A stretch of DNA of 64,000 bases from Leptasterias polaris (taxonomy: Eukaryota; Echinodermata; Asteroidea; Forcipulatida; Asteriidae), in assembly GCA_037783415.1 (NCBI GenBank), contig JAZGTN010000016.1:5205001-5269000 (forward strand), given 5' to 3'. Below, in pieces: positions 21,565-33,745 of this stretch (position 1 is its first letter; the number at the start of each line of letters is the position of its first letter). The position numbers and the translations under genes were made by a program. Under the pieces are notes generated by a model. The model did no database searches, was not told the DNA's origin, and saw nothing but the letters and a program-made list of their open reading frames with translations.

Positions 21565-22299
21565 GTATGTTGAAACAGTTAATTTTTCCGAGTCGAGTGT
21601 TTTAACTCTACCCTTAAACTTACATATATTTGGTGTAAGTGGCCATGTACAGATGCTAAAATACAGCGCCCATCAATGCTACGTTTCCAATATTAAAGAA
21701 GAAGAAAAAGAAGGCTAACAGATACTTGGGGCATGCGGCCATGTACACATGCTAAAGGACTTTGCCCTGAAGGCTACATGTCCAAAGATTGAAGAGCCAA
21801 AGTGGTACTTTCGTTGAAGAGTTTTCAACAATTGCAAACTAGCAATGCTTAAATTATTCTGAATCTGCGCAATAATTTGCAACTCTTAAATTTTCCCAAA
21901 GCGCAGGTTGTCCTTTCCCTGAAGATTTCCTATACTCAACTTTTTTTCAAATCTGAAATTGGTGACGAGCCTAATTGGGCAAGCTCTGCAATTTCACCAA
22001 AGTACATGCTGTTAATTCCATTACAAATAAGCAAACCTTAGGCTAACATCTACTTAAATTATCTTGGTGTAAGCGGCCATGTACACATGCTAAAAGACAG
22101 CGTCCCTCACTTTATGTGTCCAAAGAATGAAGACCTAAAGTTGTAGTTTCGTCGAAGAGTTTACAATGCTTAAATTATTCCAAATCTGACGTTGTAGAAT
22201 GTGTTCTTGTCAGATAAAGAATTGTTAAATCATGTTTAATTTCTTTTTTAATAGATTGAAGTGATGGCTTGATGGGGAAAGGTTTTGTTGGTATTTCCA

Positions 22300-22423
22300 T
22301 AGACGGCGATCTTCAGAGATGAAGTCAATAGGACAGTGATGGTGCAACGGAATGACATTTGTAGATGAATCACTTGGATTGTCATGTTTTGGATGGCTAT
22401 GCATCACTCCCTCCTTGGGTGAG
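22300..22423 (+). pseudogene. Exon-like module 5 of the array (degenerate)
   Basis: Only the 3' part is recognisable (TGTTTTGGATGGCTATGCAT, then GAG/GTATGTTG). Its 5' boundary is uncertain. Twin: about 33364-33487. Confidence 0.35.
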
Positions 22424-22681
22424 GTATGTTGAAACAGTTTATTCTGATGGCTCAAGCGTCGAAACCCTGCGCTTAGGATAAATAAACTTAAATCAACTCT
22501 CAACTTGTTCACAAGTTGATGTTGTGATATCAGATCTATGCAATTCTCCCAGAGCTGATGTTGTGACATCTCTTAAGTTTGCTAATCTACTGATTTTTCA
22601 ACAAACAATTTACTCCTGAGCAAATGTTGTGCTGTCTTTGGTTTTCCTTGAGGCCCATTTTGTGTATGCTTATAGATAAAT

Positions 22682-24780
22682 ATGGCAAAGCCTCGCTCTC
22701 GAGGGGGAGATCAACACTCTTCTCCTGAAATAATTGTCCCCCGTCTGGGGACTCGGAAGGGCTTCATGTCAACCTTCTTGACCTCCAAGAAGGAGGCTGG
22801 CATCTGGCGTCCGATCTTAAATCTGAAACCCCTCAACATGTTTATATGTCCGAAGCATTTTCGTATGGAATCAATAACAACGCCCGCGTGGGAGGCAAGT
22901 CTGGACCCGAAAGACGCTTATATTCACGTACCAATCAGGCCGGAGCACCACCAATTCCGACGTTTCCAATATAAAGATAGCCTGTACGAGTTTGCAGTGC
23001 TCCCATTTGGACTTTCCACCTCACCGTGGGTGTTAACCCGGATCGTGCAGACGATCGGGGCAGCACTGCGGAGGCGTGGCATTATGATTTTCGTATACCT
23101 CAACGATTGGCTGGTCGTGTGTCGTTCTCGGGAGGAAACGGAAGCGGCGCTCCGGCTAACTTGCCGTCTAGCTTCCGGCCTCAGATATATTATCAACACC
23201 GAGAAATCTCACCCCATCCCCTCGCAGGTTCCCACCTTTCTGGGTGCGTCCCTCGACCTTAGCAGGGGGCTGGCCTGCCCTTCAGGGGACGACCTGTTGA
23301 ACCTTCAACAGTGCGTGTCCCTCATCCTCCCGGCAGTAATGGCTCCGGCACTGGCGTGGCTCAGACTGTTTGGTGTTATAGCCAGCATGGTGGACTTGTT
23401 AGATTTTTGTAGGCTGAGGATTGAACCTATTTCCAACTTCACATGCACTCTTTCTACAAGCCCATTTGGCATCCAATCCACCATCCGGTGCCTACTTTGC
23501 CTTGGCTAGTCACCCACCTTCGCTGGTGGCTAGTCGAGGCAAACATCACGCAGGGTTGCGCTTTCCGCCCGCCCCGTCCATCATTGACTATCACGACTGA
23601 CGTTGTGGGCTGGGGATCGGAGCAACCCTCCATCCAGGACAAGTTGCGGGCATATGGTGTCCTGATCACCGATCATCCCACATCGGCGTCCTGGAAATGT
23701 TTAATAGCAGTCTCCATTGCACTGCAACATTTTCAGACAGACATCAAAGGGCGAGCTGTCCTGGTGAGATGTGACAACACCACAGCGGTGGCTAATACAT
23801 CAATCACCAGGGGGGCCCCCCGTCGGGCCGACCGTGTGCACTGCGTGGGACCTCACCCTCTGGTGCATACACGACGGGATAGCACTGTCGGCAGTCCACA
23901 TCGCAGGCGAAGAGAATGTCACAGTCGCTTCTCTCTCCAGAGGCTGGATTGCCCTGTTGGAATGGTGCTCCCACAGGTGGCTCGGTTGCTCTTTCAACTG
24001 ATTGACCGGCCCCTCTAGACTTCTTTGCCTCTCACGCAAACAATCAACTGCCTGTCTACCGTGCAAGGGGCCCTGACCACAACGTGTGGCAGATCGATGC
24101 ACTGCGGTGCTGTGGGACAACTTGCTGGCCTTTGCGTTCCCGCCCATCTCCCTCATTCCTCGGGTGCTTGCCAAGATCAAGCAGGAGGACTGTCGAATCC
24201 TCCTCATAGCCCCATTGGCCCCGCCAGACGTGGTTCGTCAGGCTTCTGGTTCACCGCCCTGTGATTCTACTGAAGCGAGCGAATCTCCTCTATCAACCCA
24301 GCTCAGGGATGATCCATTGGGCTGCATCTTCACCTGACTTGTTGGGTTTTGTCATGCTATCCCTCTGCTCAGCTATCCCTCTACTCAGCTATCCCTCTGC
24401 AAAAAGATCGCAGCTCACTCGCGTCGAGCCTCTACAAGAAAGGTATACGACAGCCGACTATGCCATTTCTTTAAATGGTGTAGAAAAACCTCTTTCGAAC
24501 TGATGGATTAATCAACTTTGTTGCAACTCTCCATCAAGGTTGCTTTCCTCCTGGCTGTTGCTACATCCTGACGGCGCAGTGAGTTGCACTCTCTGTTGAG
24601 AGGGGTAGCCGTTTCTTGGGCTTTTTTTAAGGGTGTGCCTCTAGCCGACATCACCAAGGCCACCTGCTGGAAGAGCCCTAACATGTTCTCTGAGTGCTAC
24701 CTGAAGGATGTCCTCCAGGCAGACGGCAGGGCAGGACGGGAAGTACTGAAGGCGGCCAGTGGAGCCTCCCGGGATCACTA
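22682..24780 (+). pseudogene. DIRS polyprotein remnant: RT, RNase H, recombinase C-terminus (unit 1)
   Basis: The RT frame 22682-23509 shows DPKDAYIHVPI and LPFGLSTSP. The catalytic motif at 23096-23107 reads YLND instead of the usual YLDD, a loss of a metal-binding Asp. A frameshift near 23440 leads into RNase H (TDVVGWGS, LVRCDNTTAVA), and a second near the GC-run at 23811-23822 returns to frame (LSAVHIAGEENVTVASLSRG). After 24086 a further DIRS segment is open (KIKQEDCRILLIAPL). The recombinase keeps an SELHSLL-like stretch joined directly to the C-terminal SWAFFKGVPLADITKATCW. The catalytic core that should lie between them appears deleted. It cannot move by itself. Confidence 0.85.
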
Positions 24781-25154
24781 ACCAGCAAGCTTACTCTTTC
24801 CTTTGTCTCTCCTCATATATATTTTTATGTGCATTTGAAATCTAATGTGGCTGACCTATTATGTTTTTACTCCCCTAATGGCTATACCCTCCTGACTTCT
24901 TGCGCACGAGCCTGTGGACCCCTTGGCCTTGTCGTCTTCTCCCATCTAGCCGTGCCTCCCTTCTGGGTGGATTTGTTAGTCAGCACAGTCTTCCGTTGCG
25001 AAGCCCGCTGCTTAGTCTTCAGGGGTTCCATGAATCCTAGGACTTGCAGGTTTTTCTTTGGGCACGCCCTGTGCACTACGCCCCTGTTGACATACCATAG
25101 TTCCACGTCTAGCCACAGCCTTACTCATTGCGAGTCTATGCAAATGTAGTATTC

Positions 25155-25238
25155 GCTCTACAGGTAAGTAGAGTGAAGTAGACTCCCACCCACAGTAGTG
25201 TGGGTTGGGTCTACGAACGAATACTTGCCTGTAGAGCA
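25155..25238. repeat. Imperfect hairpin in the DIRS 3' region (unit 1)
   Basis: GCTCTACAGGTAAGTA at the left pairs with GCTCTACAGGCAAGTA read from the right strand, and the inner AGTAGACTCCCACCCACA pairs with TGTGGGTTGGGTCTA. A related block CTACAGGTAAGTATTC lies at 25431. This is likely DIRS terminal or internal complementary sequence. Twin: 36219-36302. Confidence 0.75.
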
Positions 25239-25863
25239 CCCCTCTCTACTTCTCCACTATACTCGATTCTTTGAGTGCTTGCGCTTGTAACGCTGGAGAA
25301 AAAGAGGATGCTAACGTAGTGTGCATGTCACAGGAAGTTGGGGACCGGACACTTGAGGGTGCTTTTGTATTTAATACTCTTAGCAAATTGCCTGCCGGCA
25401 TAGGGAACAATGCAAATGTAGTGTTTGATCTACAGGTAAGTATTCTTTAGTAGACCCAGCCCACACTACTTTGGCATGGGAATTGGTGACGAGCCTATGT
25501 TGGGCAAGCTCTGCAACCTTATGATTTGTTAACTGTCAAATTGTTTGCAAGCTGATGTTTTTATCCTTTTCTTCCAAATCTGGCCTGTCTGATAATTTAT
25601 CAATGTTCGAATCGTTCAAGAGCTGATGTTGTGACATCTCTTAAATTTGCCCAAAACTTGCCAACCTACTGATTTTTCAACAAACAATTTATTCCTGAGC
25701 AAATGTTGTGCTGGCTTTGGTTTTCCTTGAGGCCCATTTTGTGTACGCTTATAGATTAACATGCAATCTACTGATATTTTGACTCTCAAATTGTTCACAA
25801 GCCAATGTTCTGAAGCGACATTTGATGAAATGTTTACGACAGCATGTCTTTTTTTTTTTGCAG

Positions 25864-25981
25864 ATTATTCACTGGTTGAAAAGCAGTATCAAAACTTGTA
25901 CAAAAGCTCTTCTTTGTCTATCAAGGTCAACTTGGAATGTCGTGATTGGGATAGCTACGCATTACTCCCTCATTTTCAAAG
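25864..25981 (+). pseudogene. Exon-like module 6 of the array, internally open
   Basis: Acceptor T12GCAG, donor AAG/GTGTGTTG. Open over all 118 bp, reading DYSLVEKQYQNLYK, then KVNLECRDWDSYALLPHF. Because 118 is not a multiple of 3 (start needs one base, end leaves two), it cannot be joined directly to module 7 in frame. Either other exons lie between or it is no longer used. Twin: 36928-37045. Confidence 0.5.
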
Positions 25982-26804
25982 GTGTGTTGATTCTTGTTGA
26001 AACCATGCACAAAGTTTTTCAACTCTAAATTTGTTATGCCACTTCTTAACTTTTCGTAAAGCACATGTTGTCCAGTCTCTTAAGACTTTGCCACTGTTAA
26101 AATTTGCTCAACTAGGAAACTATTACTAGCCATAGTTGTGCTCTTTGTTAAACTTTCCTCATTGGGGTTGTCAAGTCCCTCAAAGACGATCTAACTCAAT
26201 GTTTTTTTTTACAAGTCTATGTTGTGCCTCTTATACTCTCCCAAAATACATGTAGAACAGTCCATCAAACCTTGCCAACTTTATGTCTTTTTCAACTCTC
26301 AATTTGTTCACAAGCCAAAGTTTTGCCATTTGTTAAACTTTCTTTAAGCATGCTGTCAAGTTCTCATCAACATTCCAACCTAATCATTTTTAAACATTTA
26401 AAATGTTCACGAACCATTAATGTCACATCTGTTAATGTTTTTCAAAGCATATAATTTTCAGTCCCTTGAAAACTTGCAAATCCAATAATGTTTAACTTTT
26501 AAACTATGCCTCAGTGGATTCTGTGATGTCTGTTAAATATTCCCAAAGCACTTATCCTGCAGTCCCTCAGATCTCTCAACCATACTGATTTTTGCAGCTT
26601 TCAAATTATTCCAGAACTGATGTTGTGCTGGCTTTAGTTTTCCCTGAGACCCATGTTGTCTAGTCTTTCAAAAACTTGGCGATCTAATGATCTTTTAACT
26701 CCCAATTTGTTCACTTGCCAATGTTGTACTATTTCTTAAATTTTCCCCAACCATGATGACATTTGATGAAATGGTTACGACAGCGTGTCTTATTTTGTTT
26801 GCAG

Positions 26805-26910
26805 GTTGTTCACGGATTGAAGAGAATGGAAAAGAGTTCCTTCATCAGAAGAATGACAACTTGGAATGGCATGTTTGGGACGGCTGTGCATCGTTCCCTC
26901 TTTTTCTGAG
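26805..26910 (+). pseudogene. Exon-like module 7 of the array, internally open
   Basis: Acceptor TTTTGTTTGCAG, donor GAG/GTATGTGG. Open over its 106 bp, reading GCSRIEENGKEFLHQ, then NLEWHVWDGCASFPLFLR. The best-kept WDG motif of the set. Twin: 37869-37974. Confidence 0.5.
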
Positions 26911-28358
26911 GTATGTGGAGAAATGTAAATTTATTTTAAAACCATGCACTAGATTTTTCGACTCTTTAATTCTTCTAGAGGCTTTGTTGTGGCACTCTTT
27001 AAATTTTCCCAAAGCACCCATAGTCCAGTCCCTCAAGACCTACCACCCTTATGACTTTTTAAACTCTCAACATGCTCAGGAGGTGATGTTGTGATTTTAG
27101 ATCTCTAAAATTGTCCCAGAGCCAATGTTGTGCCATCTCTTAAATTTTCCCATATCATAAGTAGTACAGTCCCTCAAAACTTGCCATACTCATGATTTGT
27201 CAACTCTCAAACTATTCCAGAGCTGATGTTGTGCTGCTTTTTTTTTTCCACTTAAGGCCAATGTTGTTTTTTCCCCCAAGAATTGGCAGTCTAATGATAC
27301 TTTCAATCTCAGATTGTTCACAAGCCAATGTTGTGCCACTTCTGAAACTTACCCAAAGCACATGTCGTCCAGTTCCTCAAGACTTGCCAACCTTATGATT
27401 TTTTCAACTGTTTTGTTCACGAGCCAATGTTTCAATGTTAGATCCCTGAAATTGTCCCTGAGCCGATGTTGTGCCATCTATTAATTTCTCCCAAAGCGCA
27501 TGTAGTACATTCCCTTAAAACTTACTTTTGCCATGATTTTCAACTCTGAAATTGTTGATGAACCAATGTTGTGCCATCTTTGCAATTTCACCAAAGCACA
27601 TGCTGTTAATTCCTTGAAAAATGTGCCAGCCTTAAGATTTGTTTGCTGTCCAATTGATCCAAATCCGATGCTGTCCCACCTCTTAGATTATTCCAAAGCA
27701 AGGGTTGTCCTTTCCCTCAAGACTTGCTACACTTATGTTTGTTAAACTCTGAAATTGGTGACGAGCCAATGTTATGCAAACTTTTAATTTTCACCAAAGT
27801 ACATGTTGTTAATTCCCTTAAAAACATGCCAACCTTATGTTAAGCTTACTGTCAAGTTGTTATCGAGCTGATGTTGTGCCAATTAACATTTTGTCCCTCA
27901 AAAACTTGCCAGTCTGTTAATTTGTCAATGTTTGAAGGCGATGTTGTGACGTCTCTTAAATTTACCCTTTTCAAGTCCCCCAAAACTTACACACTGATGT
28001 TTTTTTACTCTTAAATTGTTCCAGAGCCATTGTTGTGTTGAGTGTTAAAGTTTCACAAGGCATGTGTTTTTAAGAAGATATTGTACAGTCCCTCAATACT
28101 TGCCACTCTGGATGTTTCTACTTTGAAGTTGTGCCACCTTCGCATTTTCACCAAAGCTTGAGTAGTACAGTCTGTATCTGTCGAGTACTGCAACAAACTC
28201 CTCAGGGGATATATAAGTTGCAGTCCATCAAGACTTGCCACCCTTACGGTTTGTTCAACTTTCAAAATGTTCAGGAGCCAATGTTGTACTGTTTGTAAAC
28301 TTTGACTCAAGCATGGCGACATTTGACAGAATGTTTACGATTTTTATTTTGTTTGCAG

Positions 28359-28485
28359 ATTATTCACTGATTGAAAAGCAGTATCCAGCATGGACAAAAG
28401 CTTCCTTCATCAGCAGACATTTCTATCAAGGTCAACTTGGAAAGTCATCATTGGGATGGCTTTGCATCACTCCTTCCTTTTCTAA
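28359..28485 (+). pseudogene. Exon-like module 8 of the array
   Basis: Acceptor TTTTGTTTGCAG, donor AAG/GTATGTTG. Begins DYSLIEKQYPAWTK, then slips frame before the VNLESHHWDGFASLL segment. Twin: 39423-39549. Confidence 0.5.
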
Positions 28486-28822
28486 GGTATGTTGAAACCA
28501 TGGACAGATTTGTTGAACTCTTCGATTGTCGTCGAAATAAGCGATGGTTCTAGTTTATATCTGAGCCAATGTTGTGACAGCTGCTAAAGTTTTACAGTGC
28601 ATAAGTCCCTCCAAACTTGTCACCATATTGTTTTTTGAACTCTCATTGTAGACCCCCGTGTACTGTTTGCCGTTTCAACTCCCAAATATGTTTTGGAGTC
28701 CCTCATGATGTTTCAACTCTGAAAGTGTTTATGAGACGATGTTGTACCGTGTTTTTAATTTTGCCCAACCATGATGGCATTTGATGAAATGTTTACAGCA
28801 GTGTATGTTACTTTGTTCGCAG

Positions 28823-28966
28823 ATTCTTCACTGATTGAAGAGGAGTATCTATGTTTACGATAGGAGTCTGTACAATGAAGAAGAGCATCCTATTAGATGT
28901 TACTGTCAAGGTCAAGTTTGAATTCCACCTTTGGGATGGCTCTGCATCACTCCCTCCCTGTGTGAG
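28823..28966 (+). pseudogene. Exon-like module 1, unit 2 copy
   Basis: Same as 17760-17903. Confidence 0.5.
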
Positions 28967-29388
28967 GTATGTTGAAACAGTTCATTCTTCCGAGTCAAAT
29001 GTTAAAACTCTACGCTTAGGCTAACAATCCAATTTATTCCTGATCCAATGTTGTGACGGCTGCTAAATGTTCCCAAAGCATATGTTATCGTGTCCCTTAA
29101 AAAAAAAAATAGCAAATCTAACTATTTTTGAACTTTCAATCTGAACCCATTGTAATCTTTGCTGTCTCTTAAATTTTCCCATAGCACATGTGCTCTCCCA
29201 AAACCTGCCAACCAAATGATGTTTCAACTCTCAAAATTATTTACGAGACAATGCTGTACTTTTGTTTTGCCTAAGCATGATGGCAATTTAATCGATGGTG
29301 TGTTTTATTATGTTCGCAGTATCTATAATAGACAAGAACCATGATTGCATTTTGATGAAATGTTGATGGCAGTTTATGTTTATTGCAG

Positions 29389-29485
29389 ATTATCAACTGA
29401 TCGAAGAGGAATTTGTCTAATTAATAGCAGATGTTATTGTCAAGTTCAAGTTGGAATTGCATGTATGGCTCCTTCCTTGTGTAAG
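29389..29485 (+). pseudogene. Exon-like module 2, unit 2 copy
   Basis: Same as 18326-18422. Confidence 0.45.
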
Positions 29486-30027
29486 GTATGTTGAAACAAG
29501 TGGGTTCACTCTCATGCTAACAGCGACTTCCCTCAAAGCTACGTGTGCAAACTTGTATAGCGAAGTAAAATTTGTTTTTGACTGTATTGCAGTGATGGGT
29601 TTGCTCGATATGGCTGTCAACAGAACGATGGTGCAGTAGAATATAAAGAAACATTTGAAACAAGCCTCGGACTAGATGTTATTTTCATAATTATCAAACA
29701 AGCAGTACTCTAGGAATATTGGATCATTGAATTATTCCAAGAGACGTGGTTTAACTGAACGCTTACATATACTTAAATTATTTTGGTGTAAGAGGCCATT
29801 AACACATGCTAAAAAGTAACTGGAGAATGTGTGGAAGAAGTAATGTAAGAGTGAATTTAAATTAGTTGACCATAAGTAATTCATGTATTAAGAAATATTG
29901 GAAGGAAAAATGAATAAAGTGGAAAACTAGAAATGGAAGATGTGATGTATTGAAATTATTGTAAAGGTTAAAATCTGGAATAGGAACAGTAAACTGTTTT
30001 CAATATACTGCTGAGCCAAAATTAGAT

Positions 30028-30510
30028 TGTGTCGGGCACAGGAATAGCAAACTGTGTCGGGAAGAGGAATAGCAAACTGTCTAAAAATATACGGTCGACT
30101 ATGTCGGGAAGAGGAATAGCAAACTGTCTTAAAATAAACGGTAGACTGTGTCGGGAAGAGGAATAGCAAACTGTCTGAAAATAAACGGTAGACTGTCAGG
30201 AAGAGGAATAGAAAACTGTCTTAAAATATACGGTAGACTGTGTCGGGAAGAGGAATAGCAAACTGTCTTAAAATATACGGTAGACTGTGTCGGGAAGAGG
30301 AATAGCAAACTGTCTTAAAGTATACGGTAGACTGTGGCGGGAAGAGGAATAGCAAACTGTCTTAAAATATACGGTAGACTGTGTCGGGAAGAGGAATAGC
30401 AAACTGTCTTAAAATATACGGTAGACTGTGGCGGGAAGAGGAATAGCAAACTGTCTTAAAATATACGGTAGACTGTGTCGGGAAGAGGAATAGCAAACTG
30501 TCTTAAAATA
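30028..30510 (+). repeat. 47-bp satellite, unit 2 copy
   Basis: Identical by eye to 18965-19447. Confidence 0.95.
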
Positions 30511-30605
30511 GAAAGATGTGTTGTATAACGTATGTGATTTGAATGAATAGTAGTGTGCAGTACATGTAGCAGTACTGTAATGTGTAGTGTCATGAATGTG
30601 GTATA

Positions 30606-30775
30606 GGGGGCGTAGCCCCCTCCCCACACCCCTCTACCCTCCCCTCCCCTACTTTCCCCTATCTCCGTGCTGTAGCGGTCCTGTGTCCTAGGAAGCTGCC
30701 AAGGGGGGATAGGGGGGCGTAGCCCCCCTGGGGCGGCGGGGCGGAGCCCCGCAGGGAGCGGCCGAAGGCCGCGCC
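30606..30775. repeat. GC-rich mini-hairpin cluster, unit 2 copy
   Basis: Same as 19543-19712. Confidence 0.9.
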
Positions 30776-30911
30776 GATTTTTGAGGCTTTTGTTTAGCGT
30801 TTTTTCTGTTTTATTTTTCTTTAATTTTCATTTTTATTTTATTTTATTTTATTTTATTTTATGTATGTATATATATATTATTATATATTTAAAAAAATTA
30901 TTTTTGATTTT

Positions 30912-30982
30912 CCGAAGTAGTTCTCCCAAATCGGCAAGTAACTTTTAAAAAGTTACTTGCCGATTTGGGAGAACTACTTCGG
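30912..30982. repeat. Perfect 71-bp hairpin, unit 2
   Basis: Identical to 19849-19919. Confidence 0.97.
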
Positions 30983-31234
30983 ATAATAGTTAGACTCGTG
31001 AAATAATGCGCTGTGAGAGAGTAACAAGTTTAATGCAGTTTCAAATAGTACATTTTGTAACAAAGTTTCAGAAAGTAACAGTTGTAACAAAGATTTATGA
31101 ACAAATTTGTAACAAAATTTCTATATGAGGTGAGATCCCTGGCTACACAGCAGTTTACGGTCGAATGGCTTCTGACTGGCACCCCCCCCCCCCCCCAACA
31201 AAGATATTGACAAAATAGGGAGACCGCCAACATA

Positions 31235-31382
31235 GGGCTAGATAGCTCAGTTGGTAGAGCGCCGGCACGTTAAACCGGAGGTCATTGGTTCAAATCCCGC
31301 TCTAGTCAATTTTTCTTTGTTCAACCCAAAATCATTTTAAAATTTACCCAGTCAGTTTCCCTTGTGGTTTATTATTTGATAA
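31235..31382 (+). mobile_element. tRNA-derived SINE (unit 2)
   Basis: Twin of 20171-20318, preceded by a run of 15 C. Confidence 0.8.
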
Positions 31383-33745
31383 AATTTCTATATGAAATAA
31401 TAAAATAATAGTAAATTTATTCAAACCACATATTCTTCTGTCCCTCAAAACTTGCCACCCATACCTCACACAAGTTAGGTATGGTGAAACAGTTCTGTCG
31501 TAACTTAATAGTTTACAATGCTGGCGAAAGAAACTTCCAATTTATTGCTGAGCCAATGTTGTCACGGCTGGTTTCCCTGGGCAAATGTGTTCCTGTCCCT
31601 TAAAAAGTTGCAAATCTACTTACTTTTAAACTCTCAATCTAAACCCCAGTGTGTTCTTTGTTGTCTCATCTCTCAAATGCAGATGTTAAGCAGACTCTTA
31701 AAATTTCCCTTAACATGTTCTCCAGTCTCTAAAAAACTTGCCACTCTATTGATGTTTTTAACTCTCTAACTGTTTACGAGACGTTGTTTTACTGTGTTGT
31801 AAATTTTGCCCAAGCATGATTGCATTTGATGAAAAGGTGTTTCTTATAATGTTTGCAGATTCTTCACTGATTGAAGAGGAGTCTTTATTATGAAGAAGAG
31901 CATGCTGTAAAAGCAGGAGATGTTACTGTCAAGGTCAAGTTTGAATTCCATGTTTGAGATGGCTCTGCATCACTCTCTCTTTGTGTGAGGTATGTTGAAA
32001 CAGGTATTAAGTCTTCTGAGTCAAGGGTTGTAAGTCTATGCTTGGGCTGTCATAATTTTAAAAAATGGGGTTAAACAGCCCTGTTCACATGGTAAAAGAT
32101 AGCCTCCCTCAAGGCTACGTGTCCAAAGTTTGGAGAGCTAAAGTGGTACTTTCGTTGAGGGGTTTACAATGTTGGTGAAATAGCAATGCTTCCAATTTAT
32201 TTCTGAGCCAATGTTGTGACGGCTGCTAAAGTTTACCAAGGCATATGTTTTTGAGTCTCTTAAAAAGTAGCAAATCTAATTATTTTTGAACTCATAACCT
32301 AAACCCTTTGGTATTCTTTGATGTCTCAACTCTCAAATGCAGTTGTTGTGCTAGCTCTTAAATTTTCCCACAGCACATGTAGTACAGTCCCTCAATACAT
32401 GTACTTGCCACCCTAATGATGTTCCAACTCTGAAACTGTTTACAAGACAATGTTGTAGGCCCCTACTGTGTTTTAAATTTTGCCCAAGCATGATGGCAAT
32501 TGATTAAATGTTAACAATAATATTGTTACTTTGAAGAGGAGTATCTATAGTAAAGGAGATATTTACTGTCAAGGTCAAGTTAAAATCAATGTTTAGGATG
32601 GCTGTGCTTTAATCCTTCCTCATATGAGGTATGTTGAAACAGTTAATTTTTCCGAGTCGAGTGTTTTAACTCTACCCTTAAACTTACATATATTTGGTGT
32701 AAGTGGCCATGTACAGATGCTAAAATACAGCGCCCATCAATGCTACGTTTCCAATATTAAAGAAGAAGAAAAAGAAGGCTAACAGATACTTGGGGCATGC
32801 GGCCATGTACACATGCTAAAGGACTTTGCCCTGAAGGCTACATGTCCAAAGATTGAAGAGCCAAAGTGGTACTTTCGTTGAAGAGTTTTCAACAATTGCA
32901 AACTAGCAATGCTTAAATTATTCTGAATCTGCGCAATAATTTGCAACTCTTAAATTTTCCCAAAGCGCAGGTTGTCCTTTCCCTGAAGATTTCCTATACT
33001 CAACTTTTTTTCAAATCTGAAATTGGTGACGAGCCTAATTGGGCAAGCTCTGCAATTTCACCAAAGTACATGCTGTTAATTCCATTACAAATAAGCAAAC
33101 CTTAGGCTAACATCTACTTAAATTATCTTGGTGTAAGCGGCCATGTACACATGCTAAAAGACAGCGTCCCTCACTTTATGTGTCCAAAGAATGAAGACCT
33201 AAAGTTGTAGTTTCGTCGAAGAGTTTACAATGCTTAAATTATTCCAAATCTGACGTTGTAGAATGTGTTCTTGTCAGATAAAGAATTGTTAAATCATGTT
33301 TAATTTCTTTTTTAATAGATTGAAGTGATGGCTTGATGGGGAAAGGTTTTGTTGGTATTTCCATAGACGGCGATCTTCAGAGATGAAGTCAATAGGACAG
33401 TGATGGTGCAACGGAATGACATTTGTAGATGAATCACTTGGATTGTCATGTTTTGGATGGCTATGCATCACTCCCTCCTTGGGTGAGGTATGTTGAAACA
33501 GTTTATTCTGATGGCTCAAGCGTCGAAACCCTGCGCTTAGGATAAATAAACTTAAATCAACTCTCAACTTGTTCACAAGTTGATGTTGTGATATCAGATC
33601 TATGCAATTCTCCCAGAGCTGATGTTGTGACATCTCTTAAGTTTGCTAATCTACTGATTTTTCAACAAACAATTTACTCCTGAGCAAATGTTGTGCTGTC
33701 TTTGGTTTTCCTTGAGGCCCATTTTGTGTATGCTTATAGATAAAT
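31383..33745 (+). repeat. Degenerate repeat of about 100 bp, unit 2 copy
   Basis: Twin of 20319-22681, including modules 4 (about 32529-32628) and 5 (about 33364-33487). Confidence 0.7.
31859..31989 (+). pseudogene. Exon-like module 3, unit 2 copy
   Basis: Same as 20795-20925. Confidence 0.5.

Larger units (their letters stand above)
20319..22681 (+). repeat. Degenerate repeat of about 100 bp carrying modules 3-5 (unit 1)
   Basis: Successive stretches share CCAATGTTGTGAC, CTCTTAAATTTTCCCA, AGCACATGTAGTACAGTCCC and AACTTGCCAC in the same order, with blocks such as GGCCATGTACACATGCTAAA repeated between them. It embeds exon-like modules 3 to 5. No other coding signal. Twin: 31383-33745. Confidence 0.7.
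22682..25490 (+). mobile_element. DIRS-type retroelement, inactive (unit 1)
   Basis: Contains in order a DIRS-like reverse transcriptase, RNase H and the tail end of a tyrosine recombinase, then complementary terminal sequence (25155-25238 and a related block at 25411-25485). No gag-like ORF is left before the RT, so the 5' part is missing. GC content and codon style differ sharply from the AT-rich surroundings. The flanks on both sides share about 80 bp (CCTGAGCAAATGTTGTGCTG ... GCTTATAGAT), which are neighbouring copies of the local repeat. Confidence 0.85.
17625..28687 (+). repeat. Tandem duplication unit 1 (11,063 bp)
   Basis: Starts at ATGTTTTGGAGTCCCTCATG, which recurs at 28688 and 39752. 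All landmarks inside recur at a constant offset of 11,063 (before the C-run at 20119) or 11,064 (after it). By eye the only difference from unit 2 is a run of 14 instead of 15 C. Every internal feature listed for this unit has a twin in unit 2. Confidence 0.95.
25491..28687 (+). repeat. Degenerate repeat of about 100-105 bp carrying modules 6-8 (unit 1)
   Basis: Recurring order: TTGTTCACAAGCCAATGTTG, TGCCATCTCTTAAATTTTCC, CAAAGCACATGTAGTACAGT, CCCTCAAAACTTGCCAACCT, TATGATTTTTCAACTCTCAA. For example 27302 and 27404 start similar units 102 bp apart. Divergence between copies is high, unlike the near-zero divergence between the 11-kb units. Twin: 36555-39751. Confidence 0.75.

Noticed and set aside
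22924..24207. Minus-strand frames opposite the DIRS element
   Set aside because: Shadows of the GC-rich retroelement reading frames on the plus strand.
24584..25149. A second gene behind the DIRS recombinase
   Set aside because: Frames here are the end of the recombinase and the element's 3' region. There is no independent start, domain or splice signal.
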